Shown: positions 23,346-32,238 of the stretch, in pieces | Layout of the letters: each line of letters begins with the position of its first letter | Numbering within the stretch: the stretch's first letter is position 1 | DNA from: a virus | Strand: one strand, 5' to 3' | Length of the DNA: 45,788 nt | Virus record (IMG/VR): IMGVR_UViG_3300035670_000382 | Location: 1-45,788 of that record | The notes under the pieces: generated by a model | What the model was told of the DNA's origin: nothing | What the model saw: the letters and a program-made list of their open reading frames with translations, nothing else | Databases searched by the model: none | Made by a program: the position numbers and the translations under genes

Positions 23346-24102
23346 GACTGTCTTTCAAAAATATAACCGGGTGTATGTCAACGGTTACGACCTGAGCGGG
23401 TATTCCCGCGACATCGGGCCGCTTACAACCGAATTTGATGTGACTACCGATGCCGCTATGTCGGATGCCATCAAGGGCGGCTTGCCGGAGTTGGCTAATA
23501 TCAATGTGGGAACGCTGAACGGCTTCCTTGATAATACAGCAACAAGCGGTCTGCATGTCCTGGCAAATACCGCAACCGGAACGAAGAACGTTCTGGTTGC
23601 AGTCGGTATCCGCGCAGCGCCCGCCCAGGGCGACCCGGCGTTCTGCGCGGTGGTTGAGCAAAAGAACTATCTTGCTCCCGTGACAATGAGCGGGATGAAT
23701 AACGTATCCATTGAATATGCTGGAACGTCTGTCACATCCACTATCAAGGCATACCAAAAGGCCTGGGGGTTGCTTTTGCGCCCGCTTACGGCGACAACGG
23801 CGGTCAACGCGGCGGCGGGTGTGGACCACCCAGGCGCGGCAGAGACTACCGCCGGGGCTTATATGATGTATCAGGTGACAGCCGGAAATGGCAATGCGAC
23901 GATCAAGGTACAGGACAGCGCCGACAATTCGAGCTTCTCGGATGTGGCAAGTTTAACTTCCGGCGTTATTGACTGCTCGGCGGCAACGTCTGGAGTAATC
24001 GCAATCGGAACAACTGCAACCGTGCGGCGCTATCTGCGCTGGCAAATCGTGCTGGATACAGCGACTACGGTTACATTCGCCCTGGCGTGTGTTCGGGGCT
24101 AA
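23332..24102 (+). CDS. Major tail protein/tail tube-like (256 aa)
   Basis: The N-terminal 160 residues have the tail-tube layout: an opening GRTVFQKYNRVYVNGYDLSG, a helix in the middle, and a second half of alternating strands. The C-terminal 90 residues form an additional Ig-like beta domain (ATIKVQDSADNSSF) often displayed on the tube surface. AAAGGAAAGG precedes ATG. Confidence 0.6.
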   Translation: MATGRTVFQKYNRVYVNGYDLSGYSRDIGPLTTEFDVTTDAAMSDAIKGGLPELANINVGTLNGFLDNTATSGLHVLANTATGTKNVLVAVGIRAAPAQGDPAFCAVVEQKNYLAPVTMSGMNNVSIEYAGTSVTSTIKAYQKAWGLLLRPLTATTAVNAAAGVDHPGAAETTAGAYMMYQVTAGNGNATIKVQDSADNSSFSDVASLTSGVIDCSAATSGVIAIGTTATVRRYLRWQIVLDTATTVTFALACVRG

Positions 24103-24121
24103 TTGATAAGGAGTATAAACT

Positions 24122-24601
24122 ATGGCAGCAAATACAGGACGAACCACTTCCAAGTGGGTAACATTCAATGTTGACGATTCGGCGGGAACTCTACGCACCA
24201 TCCCGGTATCGTCCATCAATGGGGTCGGGCTGGACTATGATAATGTTGACCTGACCGCCTTTATGGATGCAATCAAGGGCTACTTGCCCGCGCATGCAAA
24301 TTGCACCATTGACATCACCGGCCCATTCGATACAACCGCCGCCGCAGCCGCAGGATCGTTGTCCGGCTCTCATACGGTGCTGTATAACCTGCCGGGTGGT
24401 GTCACCCCCTTGACGCTGGATGTCAAGTTTGGTGTCCGTCATGCCTGGGACACCGAACCACAGTTCGGCATCACGTCAAGCGCAACGGATGGATTCCTCT
24501 GCAAGTCGTACATCGTGAACCCGGATGGCACGTACAGCGCATCATTCTATGTCGCCGCAGGAAGCGCCGCGCCCGCCTGGGGTACTGCCGCCGAGACCTA
24601 A
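24122..24601 (+). CDS. Second tail structural protein (159 aa)
   Basis: A 159-residue beta-rich protein between the tube-like gene and the chaperones. The opening TTSKWVTFNVDDSAG and the strong Ala/Gly/Ser bias suit a virion protein. It could be a tube paralogue or a tail decoration. GGAG lies about 9 bases before ATG. Confidence 0.5.
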   Translation: MAANTGRTTSKWVTFNVDDSAGTLRTIPVSSINGVGLDYDNVDLTAFMDAIKGYLPAHANCTIDITGPFDTTAAAAAGSLSGSHTVLYNLPGGVTPLTLDVKFGVRHAWDTEPQFGITSSATDGFLCKSYIVNPDGTYSASFYVAAGSAAPAWGTAAET

Positions 24602-24621
24602 ACCAGTAGAAAGGATTTCCT

Positions 24622-24963
24622 TTGAGCAAGCGATTTGAAACCCCGAAAGACTTCAAGAAGTTTTGCGGATATGTTGAAATTTACGATCCCCTTCCCCTTG
24701 CGTCCGTTATGGCGTGGGAAGAAGCCATCGAAAGCGTGAGGAATGTCGAAGGCAAGACCATTGCCGGTCAGCACTTTGCCATTCTTCCCGCGCTCCTGCA
24801 ATGCGTGGAAACCTGGCACATTGACGGGATAGAGAACCCCACCCCGCAGAACTTCCCCGGCACGCCGAGAATGGAAGCGGCGCGGTTGTTTGCATGGCTG
24901 ACAAACTGCGTCATGGAGATTTATCGCGGCGAGGAATTGAACGAGGCAGACCCAAACGAGTAG
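24622..24963 (+). CDS. Tail assembly chaperone, G-like (113 aa)
   Basis: Helical 113-residue protein in the position of lambda gpG. The start is TTG, 8 bases after AAAGGA. The heptamer CCCAAAC at 24951-24957 is in the correct X-XXY-YYZ register (codons CCA then AAC), four bases before the stop, so a minority of ribosomes can slip back into the second frame. Confidence 0.75.
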   Translation: MSKRFETPKDFKKFCGYVEIYDPLPLASVMAWEEAIESVRNVEGKTIAGQHFAILPALLQCVETWHIDGIENPTPQNFPGTPRMEAARLFAWLTNCVMEIYRGEELNEADPNE

Positions 24964-25241
24964 CGGCGCGCACCTATGCGTGGTTGCAGGACGACGCGCC
25001 GCAACCAAAGGAAGTTAGCATTCGGCAGTATATCGAGATGTACGGCGTGATGGCTGTAACAGGGCGGGACGTGTTAGCGCCCCGCCTTGCCAAAGATATG
25101 ACCATCGCCCGCAATGTGCAGGTCGCCTTTGAATCCCGTTCCCGTTCGGAAAATTGGGGCGCGTGGGAAATGGACATAAATAATAAAGACCTGGCGGCAA
25201 TATTGCGGAATGCACACAAGAGTTATGCAGACGGTGAATAA
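24894..25241 (+). CDS. Tail assembly chaperone extension, T-like frame
   Basis: This frame is reached by -1 frameshifting from the G-like gene, not by its own ATG at 24894. The useful part runs from 24957 to 25241 (94 residues). It contains helices with Arg/Ala (ARTYAWLQDDAP, then IEMYGVMAVTGRDVL) that would bind tape measure. It ends in a TAATG overlap with the tape measure gene, the standard order in siphoviruses. Confidence 0.75.
   Translation: MADKLRHGDLSRRGIERGRPKRVAARTYAWLQDDAPQPKEVSIRQYIEMYGVMAVTGRDVLAPRLAKDMTIARNVQVAFESRSRSENWGAWEMDINNKDLAAILRNAHKSYADGE
24951..24957 (+). other. Minus-1 ribosomal frameshift site CCCAAAC
   Basis: Heptamer C-CCA-AAC, read in the G-like frame. After slippage the next codon is CGA and the reading continues into the second frame as KRVAARTYAWLQ. 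The G stop (TAG, 24961-24963) is bypassed. Predicted fusion is about 206 residues. Confidence 0.8.
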
Positions 25242-27133
25242 TGGGCGATATTGATTTTGTAATTGAGGCGATAGACCAGGCGACAAAGGTTCTGGATGGT
25301 GTCAAGGCAAAGCTGGGGGACACCGATGCCGCCGGAACGAGCGCCGCGTCTGGAATCGAAAAGACCAACCAGGCGCTAGAGAAACAGGCCGCTTCTGCTA
25401 AAAAGAGCGAGAGCGGCTTAAAGTCGCTTGTAAAGTCTTACACCGATGTAATGAACATCGTTCGAAACGTTGCACAGGTCATGAAGAAGGCCTGGGAATT
25501 TGCGCGTGAGGGGGCTGAACTGGATTATGCAACCATAAAATTTGACCGCCTGGCGATGTCCATCGATACAACGTCAGACGCTATGCTCAAGAAGCTGAAA
25601 GCCGCCACACTTGGCACGCGCTCCGATATGGAGCTAATGGCGACCGCCGCCGATTTTGTTGGGTTGGGGTTGGCGAAAACAGAAGATCAGGTTGTGCGGC
25701 TATCCACCGTTTCGGCCGCGCTCGGAATGGACATGAACCAGTTGGTTTTGACGCTGGCGAACCAGACCACCATGCGCTTTGACCAGTTGGGGGTTAGCAT
25801 TGATGGGTTCGATGAAAAAGTAAAGAAGCTCGAAGAATCGGGATTGTCCGCGAGTGAGGCGTTTACTGAGGCATTTTTACAACAGGCCGAAGAACAAGTT
25901 GATAAGGTTGGCAATGCTGCCGATACTACGGTAGGTTCATTCCAGAGACTAGAGGCGGCTGTCGAAAACTGGACGGATGCAATGAAGACCGCCACCGCCC
26001 AGGCGACGGCGGGATTTGCCGATGAAGTGGCAACAGAATTAACTTATCTGACAAAGGTAACAGAAGTTCAATCCCGCCTTGCTGAGATTGGGCTGGATGC
26101 TTCAAAGTATATGAAGCAGGGATTTGGGCGCGAAAGAACATTCGACATTGAAGCCGCAGAAATGGCGCTGGGTGGTGTTGCCACAAATCTAAATGACATA
26201 AAGCAAGAATTTCAAGGGATGCCGCAGGATGTATTTGAGCGTATTTTCGGAACGCTCCCGGAAGTCCAGGAAGATTTGCAGGATACCGTTATCCAACTAT
26301 CTGACCTGGCGCAAGCGATACAGGATACTGGCGGCGGCGAGTTCAAGCTAAACTTCCTCATGGATTATGCCGAGAATTATGATACTGTGCAGGAGAAAAT
26401 CAAGGAGAAGGAAGCGGAACTGGCGGCGGCCCGCGCCGCAGGCTGGAGTGAAACCGGGAGCAAGGTCACGGGGCTAAAGTCTGACATTGACGAGCTGTAC
26501 GCCGGGATGGATGCGGCGGCTAATAAGATGGTTTTCGATTTCGCGGTTGCTGCCGCTATTGCAGACGGGATACAGCCAGGCGAGATTGAGAAAATTATGG
26601 GCCTGGGTGTCGAAATGGGCATGTGGAGTGAGGAAGCGGCGGGGGCAGCCGTGACCGCCTGGACAACTTTCACGACCGAAGCAGATACCGCTATGACAAC
26701 TCTATCCGGAGACACCGAGACAACCTGGAGAACCACAACCGATAATATCATTGCGATGCTTGACGAAATCCCCGATAAGGTGACCGTTGTTGTAGAACAA
26801 CAGGGCGGCGGGGGTGGAGGTGGAGGCGGCGGGAATAACAGCGAATGGCAGGGCGAGGGCGGGAATTATGCTTCCGGCGGCTCGTTCTCTGGCTGGGGCG
26901 TGGTAGGGGATGCGCCCGGCGGCAGATGGACACCCCACACAGAATTGGTCTATGCCCCACACGGCGCGCGGGTTTACAGCGCCGCACAATCCAGGGCGAT
27001 GCGGCGCGGTGGAATGCCGCACTTTGCCGAGGGCGGCACGATTGGCGGTGAAAATTTTGCGGCGATGTTTGACCGCTTCATCCGGGCCAATGCCATTGCC
27101 GTTCGTGATGCCGTCCAGCAGGTTATGGGATGA
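25241..27133 (+). CDS. Tape measure protein (630 aa)
   Basis: A long, mostly helical protein that fixes tail length. The N-terminal 250 residues have coiled-coil and TMP-like helices (ALEKQAASAKKSESG, GLGLAKTEDQVVRLS, LANQTTMRFDQLG). A 10-residue poly-Gly stretch near residue 525 and a Gly-rich C-terminus (FAEGGTIGG) follow. At about 0.15 nm per residue it predicts a tail of about 95 nm. No lysozyme or peptidase domain is visible. Confidence 0.85.
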   Translation: MGDIDFVIEAIDQATKVLDGVKAKLGDTDAAGTSAASGIEKTNQALEKQAASAKKSESGLKSLVKSYTDVMNIVRNVAQVMKKAWEFAREGAELDYATIKFDRLAMSIDTTSDAMLKKLKAATLGTRSDMELMATAADFVGLGLAKTEDQVVRLSTVSAALGMDMNQLVLTLANQTTMRFDQLGVSIDGFDEKVKKLEESGLSASEAFTEAFLQQAEEQVDKVGNAADTTVGSFQRLEAAVENWTDAMKTATAQATAGFADEVATELTYLTKVTEVQSRLAEIGLDASKYMKQGFGRERTFDIEAAEMALGGVATNLNDIKQEFQGMPQDVFERIFGTLPEVQEDLQDTVIQLSDLAQAIQDTGGGEFKLNFLMDYAENYDTVQEKIKEKEAELAAARAAGWSETGSKVTGLKSDIDELYAGMDAAANKMVFDFAVAAAIADGIQPGEIEKIMGLGVEMGMWSEEAAGAAVTAWTTFTTEADTAMTTLSGDTETTWRTTTDNIIAMLDEIPDKVTVVVEQQGGGGGGGGGGNNSEWQGEGGNYASGGSFSGWGVVGDAPGGRWTPHTELVYAPHGARVYSAAQSRAMRRGGMPHFAEGGTIGGENFAAMFDRFIRANAIAVRDAVQQVMG

Positions 27134-28647
27134 CCGCGCTAACCTGGGATATTCAGTTATATATCGGCTCGTGGACTTCCGTAAAAGAGGACACGGTGTT
27201 AGTTGTTCCTGTTGAATGGAGCGGCGGGGCCACGTCATCCGATCCGGTGGGGGTGAGAATAGCCGGAACGGGCGTGTTGTCTTTTGCCTTGGATAACTCA
27301 AGTTCCAATTCGGGAGGCCTGCAAGGATACTACTCGCCAGGGCATACCAACTGCCGCGCCGGTTTTGCGCGTGGGACAAAGGTGAGGGTATCCTTGACGA
27401 GCGGAGGCACTACCCGATACTGGAAATTCAAGATAGTGGATGCCATCCCAATGCCGGGCATATACAGGGAGCGCTATACCAGCGTGACCGCCGTTGATTA
27501 CATAAACGAATTGGCAAGTCGCAGGGTTGAAAGAATCCCGGTCCAGACAAACGTAACATCAGACACGCTTTACCAGGCATTGATTGACAACCTGCCCGCC
27601 GCGCCGGATAATACCGATTTCGGGGTTGGGGTGGATACGTTCCTCTATGCCTTCCACGATATACAGGACGAGCGCAGCACGGCTTACAGCGTGGCGCAAA
27701 AGGTCGCATTATCCGGGCTGGAATACTTCTACCTGACCGGCGACGCAACGGACGGCGAAACGCTGGTCAGCGAATCCCGCCATGCCCGACTGGTACGAAC
27801 AACCGATGAAGCCACGTTCTCGAATACGATGGTGGATATGGCCTATCGCCAGAGCATTATATACAACATCGTGCGCGCAACCGTCCACCCGGCCTACCTG
27901 GACACAAGCCCGGAAACCATTCTCGCAACCCTGCAGCGGGAGATCCAGATTGGAGCCGGGGCGACACTTGACCCGATTATCTTCCGTTATCGTGACCCCG
28001 ATGGGGCATCTTCCCGCATCGCCGGGCTGGACATGCAAACGCCAGTCGCCGGGACGGATTACAACATGAGTACATATAGCGGCGGCACGGGAAACGACCT
28101 GAATGCGAATTTATCGCTGACGGTTGATTTCGGCGGGAACTCCGCATCCGTTACGCCTGAGAACACCGGCGGGACGCGCGGCTTTATCAATACGCTGAAC
28201 CTGCGCGGGCGCGGGTTGTACCTGTACGACCCGATAGACGTTGTGGCCGAGGATAGCACGAGCATCACCGCCAATGGCCCGAATGAATTGTCATTGAACC
28301 TGGCATATTGCAGCAATCCGAGCGTCGGGCAGGATTTTGTCGATTGGCTTTTGTCAATCTGGAAAGACCCGCAAGCGCCGGACGAGATCGAAAGCATCAC
28401 ATTTGTCGCCAACCGCAATTCAACGTTCATGGGATATGGTTGCTCGCTGGATGTTGGGAGCCGAGTTGTCATCAGCGAGACGGTGGGGGGCGCGTCTAAT
28501 GATTTCTTTGCCAACCGGGTATCGCGCCGCATCGAGCCGGGCAACATCCTGAAAGTTACGCTCAGTTCGCTTGAACTGGCTCAGAGCGTGGGCGATTGGC
28601 TGATACTGGACACCGGGCGGCTCGATCAAAACAAGTTAGGAGTCTAA
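27130..28647 (+). CDS. Putative distal tail/baseplate protein (505 aa)
   Basis: Follows the tape measure with an ATGA overlap, the usual position of the distal tail or hub protein. It is beta-rich, with a likely hub segment (GIYRERYTSVTAVDYINELA) and a C-terminal strand-rich half. I do not recognise a named family. It ends in a TAATG overlap with the zinc-ribbon gene. Confidence 0.55.
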   Translation: MTALTWDIQLYIGSWTSVKEDTVLVVPVEWSGGATSSDPVGVRIAGTGVLSFALDNSSSNSGGLQGYYSPGHTNCRAGFARGTKVRVSLTSGGTTRYWKFKIVDAIPMPGIYRERYTSVTAVDYINELASRRVERIPVQTNVTSDTLYQALIDNLPAAPDNTDFGVGVDTFLYAFHDIQDERSTAYSVAQKVALSGLEYFYLTGDATDGETLVSESRHARLVRTTDEATFSNTMVDMAYRQSIIYNIVRATVHPAYLDTSPETILATLQREIQIGAGATLDPIIFRYRDPDGASSRIAGLDMQTPVAGTDYNMSTYSGGTGNDLNANLSLTVDFGGNSASVTPENTGGTRGFINTLNLRGRGLYLYDPIDVVAEDSTSITANGPNELSLNLAYCSNPSVGQDFVDWLLSIWKDPQAPDEIESITFVANRNSTFMGYGCSLDVGSRVVISETVGGASNDFFANRVSRRIEPGNILKVTLSSLELAQSVGDWLILDTGRLDQNKLGV

Positions 28648-29102
28648 TGGAATATATATCCGTTTCACCTTACATGAATTGGGGGCGTTGGCTGATTGCT
28701 TGCCCCAAATGCGGAACAAAGTTTTCGGTTAGAAAAAGAGATACCGAATTCACCTGCTCTGTCTGTCACCCCGATTTGATGGCTGTTGCCTATAACCGCG
28801 TGATTGATAGCCGGGGCAGAGAGATATTTCGCCCCGTTGACGATGATGATTTACGCATGGAAGCAAGAGAAAAGGCGAAGAAAATTGGCGAATCTTACCC
28901 GATAGCATGGCCGCAAAACCTGAAAGAAATTGAGGCTATTTTATTGATGCGCCCCAATAAAGCCAATCGAAACTGGAAAACAGAAACGCCAGACGAATTA
29001 AGAGCCGAGAATCTAGCGCACGGCTGTATGCTGGACAAAGGTGGCAAACTATCACAGGAAATGGTTAGCAGTCTCTTTGTCGGCAAGGGAGGTTGGTCAT
29101 AA
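28647..29102 (+). CDS. Zinc-ribbon protein (151 aa)
   Basis: An N-terminal zinc ribbon (CPKCGTKFSVRKRDTEFTCSVC) of two CxxC knuckles, then a helical region with KKIGESYPIAW and a basic segment (MRPNKANRNWKTE). ATG at 28647 overlaps the previous stop; the frame extends upstream without need. It is AT-richer than its neighbours. The C-terminal CPNC segment of the ParB-like gene (3004) resembles one knuckle. It might be a tail-tip or regulatory protein. Confidence 0.5.
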   Translation: MEYISVSPYMNWGRWLIACPKCGTKFSVRKRDTEFTCSVCHPDLMAVAYNRVIDSRGREIFRPVDDDDLRMEAREKAKKIGESYPIAWPQNLKEIEAILLMRPNKANRNWKTETPDELRAENLAHGCMLDKGGKLSQEMVSSLFVGKGGWS

Positions 29103-29590
29103 TGGCCTGGACTACTCCGAGAGATTTTAACGCGAATGATATTTTGACCGCCGCGCAGATGGATGAAATCAGCGCGAATCTTACGTTCCTGCAATCAAGG
29201 GCATGGAGCGGGGAAATCGTGTATGCAACCACCGCCCTGGCAACCGGAGACGCAAAAACTTATATTCCTATTCCGGCAATCGTGAACGGCTACAACCTGA
29301 CCGGTGTGCAGATCATGGTGTTCGCCAAATCGACAAGCGGAACTCCTACCGTAATGTTGGCCAGGGGCAGGCAGGCAAACGCCACAACCGCTCACGCATT
29401 CAGCGATATGCTCTCTACGTCCCTGACCATCGACGCAAACGAATTTTCGAGCGCGGACGCAGCGACGGCGGCGGTCATCAATTCGAGTTATGACGACCTG
29501 GCGACCGGCGACTTAATCCGGGTAGATTGTGACGTGGCCGGAACAGGAACGACCGGGTTGTATCTCATGCTCCAGGCGGATTTGCCATAA
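29102..29590 (+). CDS. Tail-tip/collar-like protein (162 aa)
   Basis: The opening AWTTPRDFNANDILTAAQMDEISANL is the pattern found at the start of many phage tail collar or fibre proteins. The rest is beta-rich with Ala/Thr bias. TAATG overlaps link it to both neighbours. A receptor-proximal role is plausible. Confidence 0.55.
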   Translation: MAWTTPRDFNANDILTAAQMDEISANLTFLQSRAWSGEIVYATTALATGDAKTYIPIPAIVNGYNLTGVQIMVFAKSTSGTPTVMLARGRQANATTAHAFSDMLSTSLTIDANEFSSADAATAAVINSSYDDLATGDLIRVDCDVAGTGTTGLYLMLQADLP

Positions 29591-30201
29591 TGCCAGTTAC
29601 TACCGTCACCCTCCAGCCCGCAGAAGCGAGCGCCTTTGACAGTTACATGGACCAGGATAATGCTACGACCAACTACGGAACGAACGCGCTCTTGAAGGTT
29701 GGTACATTTGGCATATCGAGCCACATTTACACATCGGCGCTAAAGTTCGCGCTTACAACCATCCCGGCGAGTGCCAGCATTCTATCGGCTACCATGTCGT
29801 TATATATCGCCGCAGATAACGCATCCGGCGCGCAGAGTGTTTATGCCTACCGTTGTTTGAGGGATTGGGTGGAAGCCCAGGTGACGTATAACATTTACAG
29901 CACAGGCAACAACTGGACTTCAGGCGGTGGGTTGGGATCTGGCACAGATTACACGACAACCGGGGGAGCCTTGTGTGCTTTTACGGCTACCCAGGTGAAT
30001 GGCGACGAGAAGCAATGGAACCTCAAGACGCTTGTCGAAGGATGGGTCAGCGGGGCGAATGCCAACTATGGCGTGTTGCTGATACAGGTTGCGGGTACTG
30101 CGGATTATTGGGATCTGCACTCGTCATCCAGTGCAACGGCTGGCTATTACCCGAAACTGACCGTCACCTACGCCACGCCCGGCGGGTCTGGCTGGTGGTA
30201 A
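29590..30201 (+). CDS. DNRLRE-like carbohydrate-binding tail protein (203 aa)
   Basis: The sequence has the DNRLRE domain layout: an early NYGTNALLKVG, the SALKFALTTIPASASILSA strand, a central CLRDWVEAQVTYN with aromatic spacing, and a late tryptophan-containing strand (LVEGWVSG). Such domains bind polysaccharides at the tail tip. The whole protein is essentially one domain. It overlaps the previous stop as TAATG. Confidence 0.65.
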   Translation: MPVTTVTLQPAEASAFDSYMDQDNATTNYGTNALLKVGTFGISSHIYTSALKFALTTIPASASILSATMSLYIAADNASGAQSVYAYRCLRDWVEAQVTYNIYSTGNNWTSGGGLGSGTDYTTTGGALCAFTATQVNGDEKQWNLKTLVEGWVSGANANYGVLLIQVAGTADYWDLHSSSSATAGYYPKLTVTYATPGGSGWW

Positions 30202-30202
30202 G

Positions 30203-30520
30203 ATGCGGGGGATCAGGGTAATCCAGGTTATACTAATTTGGGTTATCCTGTCTAACCTCGCTTTCGGCGCGACCATTATCCCCGGATGGCGCAATATGGC
30301 AATGCCGGGAATTATCATGCTCAAGCCGGGAATGACCCCGGCAGAACTGAGCGGCGCAATGGTTCACGAATTATGCCACATCCAGCAGATGCGCGCCGGG
30401 CGCGCGGGCGAGGATGTCACCCTGCTTGAACTGGAATGCTCATGCGCTGAGTACTTCCACTACGAGCGCATCGGATACCAGCCGGGAATGCAAAAAGTTT
30501 TACATTATAAAATTCCTTAG
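30203..30520 (+). CDS. Signal-peptide zincin with HELCH motif (105 aa)
   Basis: An N-terminal hydrophobic stretch (residues 4-21) ending before ALAFG-like LAFG suggests export or membrane insertion. HELCH at residues 55-59 is a zinc metallopeptidase core. A downstream ELECSCAEYF segment (about residues 76-85) could supply the third ligand. At 105 residues it is very small. It might act on the cell envelope or on a host protein, and is a candidate for the missing lysis enzyme. The start has little ribosome-site support. Confidence 0.5.
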   Translation: MRGIRVIQVILIWVILSNLAFGATIIPGWRNMAMPGIIMLKPGMTPAELSGAMVHELCHIQQMRAGRAGEDVTLLELECSCAEYFHYERIGYQPGMQKVLHYKIP

Positions 30521-30533
30521 AGGAGAAAACGAA

Positions 30534-31835
30534 ATGAAAAGATTATCAACCATTATCATCCTGATTCTGCTGGCCTCGTTCGTTTCGCACGGCGCGGCGC
30601 AATCAGCCAATTACTATGTATCCCCCACCGGGAACGATAGCAACCCAGGGACTTTAGAAGCGCCCTGGCTGACAATCCAACACGCCATAAACGTTGTACC
30701 AATCGGCGCGATAATAACAGTTCAGGACGGGGAATACGAAGAAAATCTGAATGTTTGGAAATCTGTTACTCTTGCCGCTCAGCCGGGGGCCGAGATCATT
30801 GGCGTTAAGTCCAGTTCTCCAACACCATGCATAAAAATAAGCGCGAGTAATGTCACCATTCAAGATTTCATAATTCGCGATTGTTACGGATACGGAGTTT
30901 TTACCAGCGCTGACAAAACCAACATTATCGGGAATACTATTACAAATGCGGTGGGATCTGGAATATACATGGATGGAGATTATCTAGTCGCTGATGGGAA
31001 CGAAATCAGCGTTATCAGGAACTACCTTTATCCAGAGTCATCTTACCGAACCGACGCAGATGGGATCCGCTTTTTTGGGTCGCACCACGTGATAGTCAAT
31101 AATTATATTCACGACATAAACCATAAAGACCTGATGCACTATACAAATTGCTCAGATAGTCAAGCGCAAATAGACGAAAACTGCTGGGCGCACATTGACG
31201 GATTCCAAACATGGAGAAGTGCGGTTGACATTCTATTTGAAAATAACACCGTTATTCTTCCGTATAACACTTTACCGGATGGAACGCTACTCAAGAATCT
31301 AATGATTAAGTACACGATGATTGAGCGAAATTCATCTAGTTATACTGTCAGCAATATTATTTTCAGGAACAACACATTTATATCTTATGCCATCACCTCT
31401 TGGCATCCTGCGCAAATAGGACACAATGCCTGCTCTTCGTCTTATCCTATCACAGACGTGCTGTTTGATGGAAATACTTTTACCGGGAATGGAACAATGG
31501 CCGTTCTGCTTCAATGTATAAATGGGATAACGTTCCAGGGGAACACTTATTCGGGATATTCCAGACATTACTGGATACTCAAGAGCGTTATCAATCTTGT
31601 GGATAACGATGGCAGCACCACGCCCCCAACCAATACGCCCGCGCCGCTTCCAACCTACACCCCAACCAGGACACCCCAACCAACCCCGACACGAACCCAA
31701 GCGCCAACCCCGACAAGCATCCCACCCACCTACACCCCGACCGCAACCCCGACCGAAACGCCCGATTTCCCCGAAACCCTGCAATGCGTGGTCATTGACC
31801 GGGATGCCGAATATATATATCTGAAATGCAAATAG
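30534..31835 (+). CDS. Secreted right-handed beta-helix protein with Thr-Pro linker (433 aa)
   Basis: A signal peptide (KRLSTIIILILLASF, cleavage near Ala-Gln-Ser) precedes a pectate-lyase-like start: NYYVSPTGNDSNPGTLEAPW. Repeated strands with NNTF and NTIT motifs form the helix. A Thr-Pro linker of about 50 residues (residues 375-425) and a short C-terminal domain with two Cys follow. It is preceded by AGGAG. Virion tail spikes lack signal peptides, so this is probably exported by the infected cell. The linker style is typical of Anaerolineae. It is AT-rich in the helix part. Confidence 0.7.
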   Translation: MKRLSTIIILILLASFVSHGAAQSANYYVSPTGNDSNPGTLEAPWLTIQHAINVVPIGAIITVQDGEYEENLNVWKSVTLAAQPGAEIIGVKSSSPTPCIKISASNVTIQDFIIRDCYGYGVFTSADKTNIIGNTITNAVGSGIYMDGDYLVADGNEISVIRNYLYPESSYRTDADGIRFFGSHHVIVNNYIHDINHKDLMHYTNCSDSQAQIDENCWAHIDGFQTWRSAVDILFENNTVILPYNTLPDGTLLKNLMIKYTMIERNSSSYTVSNIIFRNNTFISYAITSWHPAQIGHNACSSSYPITDVLFDGNTFTGNGTMAVLLQCINGITFQGNTYSGYSRHYWILKSVINLVDNDGSTTPPTNTPAPLPTYTPTRTPQPTPTRTQAPTPTSIPPTYTPTATPTETPDFPETLQCVVIDRDAEYIYLKCK

Positions 31836-31873
31836 CGGATAATGTAAAAAAACTGTAAGGATAGTTACGCCCT

Positions 31874-31894
31874 TTTGCACCCACCTTTGCACCC
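31874..31894 (+). repeat. Tandem TTTGCACCC repeat
   Basis: TTTGCACCC occurs at 31874-31882 and 31886-31894, a 12-base spacing, just before the coiled-coil/membrane gene. It may be a binding site. No convincing -10 sits at the right distance. Confidence 0.3.
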
Positions 31895-31908
31895 TGGAGC
31901 ATGATATT

Positions 31909-32205
31909 ATGACTACGTCGAAAACCCCTAACGCAGTACTGGCGAGGCTTGACCGATTGGCCGAGAATCAGGGTGAGATTATGGAAACACAGAAGGACAC
32001 AAACAGGGAGATCCGGGCGCTGGCCGATAGAATGACGGCGCTCGAAACGGCGTTTAAGGGGCGCTGTGATTTGATTGATGAACGGTTCGAGGGGGTCTAT
32101 GATGACATTGCAGAGAACAAGCGCAAGAGCGCGATTGTGGAGACTATCACGGGGATTGGTGCGATTTTCGCAGCTATATTGGGGGGATTGGGGCTGACGA
32201 AGTAA
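31909..32205 (+). CDS. Coiled-coil protein with C-terminal membrane segment, XhlA-like (98 aa)
   Basis: Residues 1-70 form a charged coiled coil (ARLDRLAENQGEI...MTALETAF) and residues 73-95 a membrane helix (SAIVETITGIGAIFAAILGG). That plan matches XhlA-type holin partners, and the position after the tail genes and before the terminator fits lysis. No adjacent endolysin is seen, so the assignment is moderate. Confidence 0.5.
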   Translation: MTTSKTPNAVLARLDRLAENQGEIMETQKDTNREIRALADRMTALETAFKGRCDLIDERFEGVYDDIAENKRKSAIVETITGIGAIFAAILGGLGLTK

Positions 32206-32211
32206 AACAAA

Positions 32212-32236
32212 ACAGCCCTGGCGCGGGGCTGTTTTT
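32212..32236. terminator. Bidirectional terminator between convergent operons
   Basis: ACAGCCC (32212-32218) pairs with GGGCTGT (32226-32232), loop of seven, followed on the plus strand by TTTTT and on the minus by TTTTGTTTT. It separates the rightward late genes from the leftward replication operon. Confidence 0.85.
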
Positions 32237-32238
32237 GT

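Noticed and set aside
26702-27379. Leftward frame opposite the end of the tape measure gene
   Set aside because: Pro/Arg-rich product typical of antisense to GC-rich coding DNA.
31901-31910. TGATATTAT as a promoter for the coiled-coil/membrane gene
   Set aside because: The -10 would overlap the start codon, leaving no room for the transcript start.
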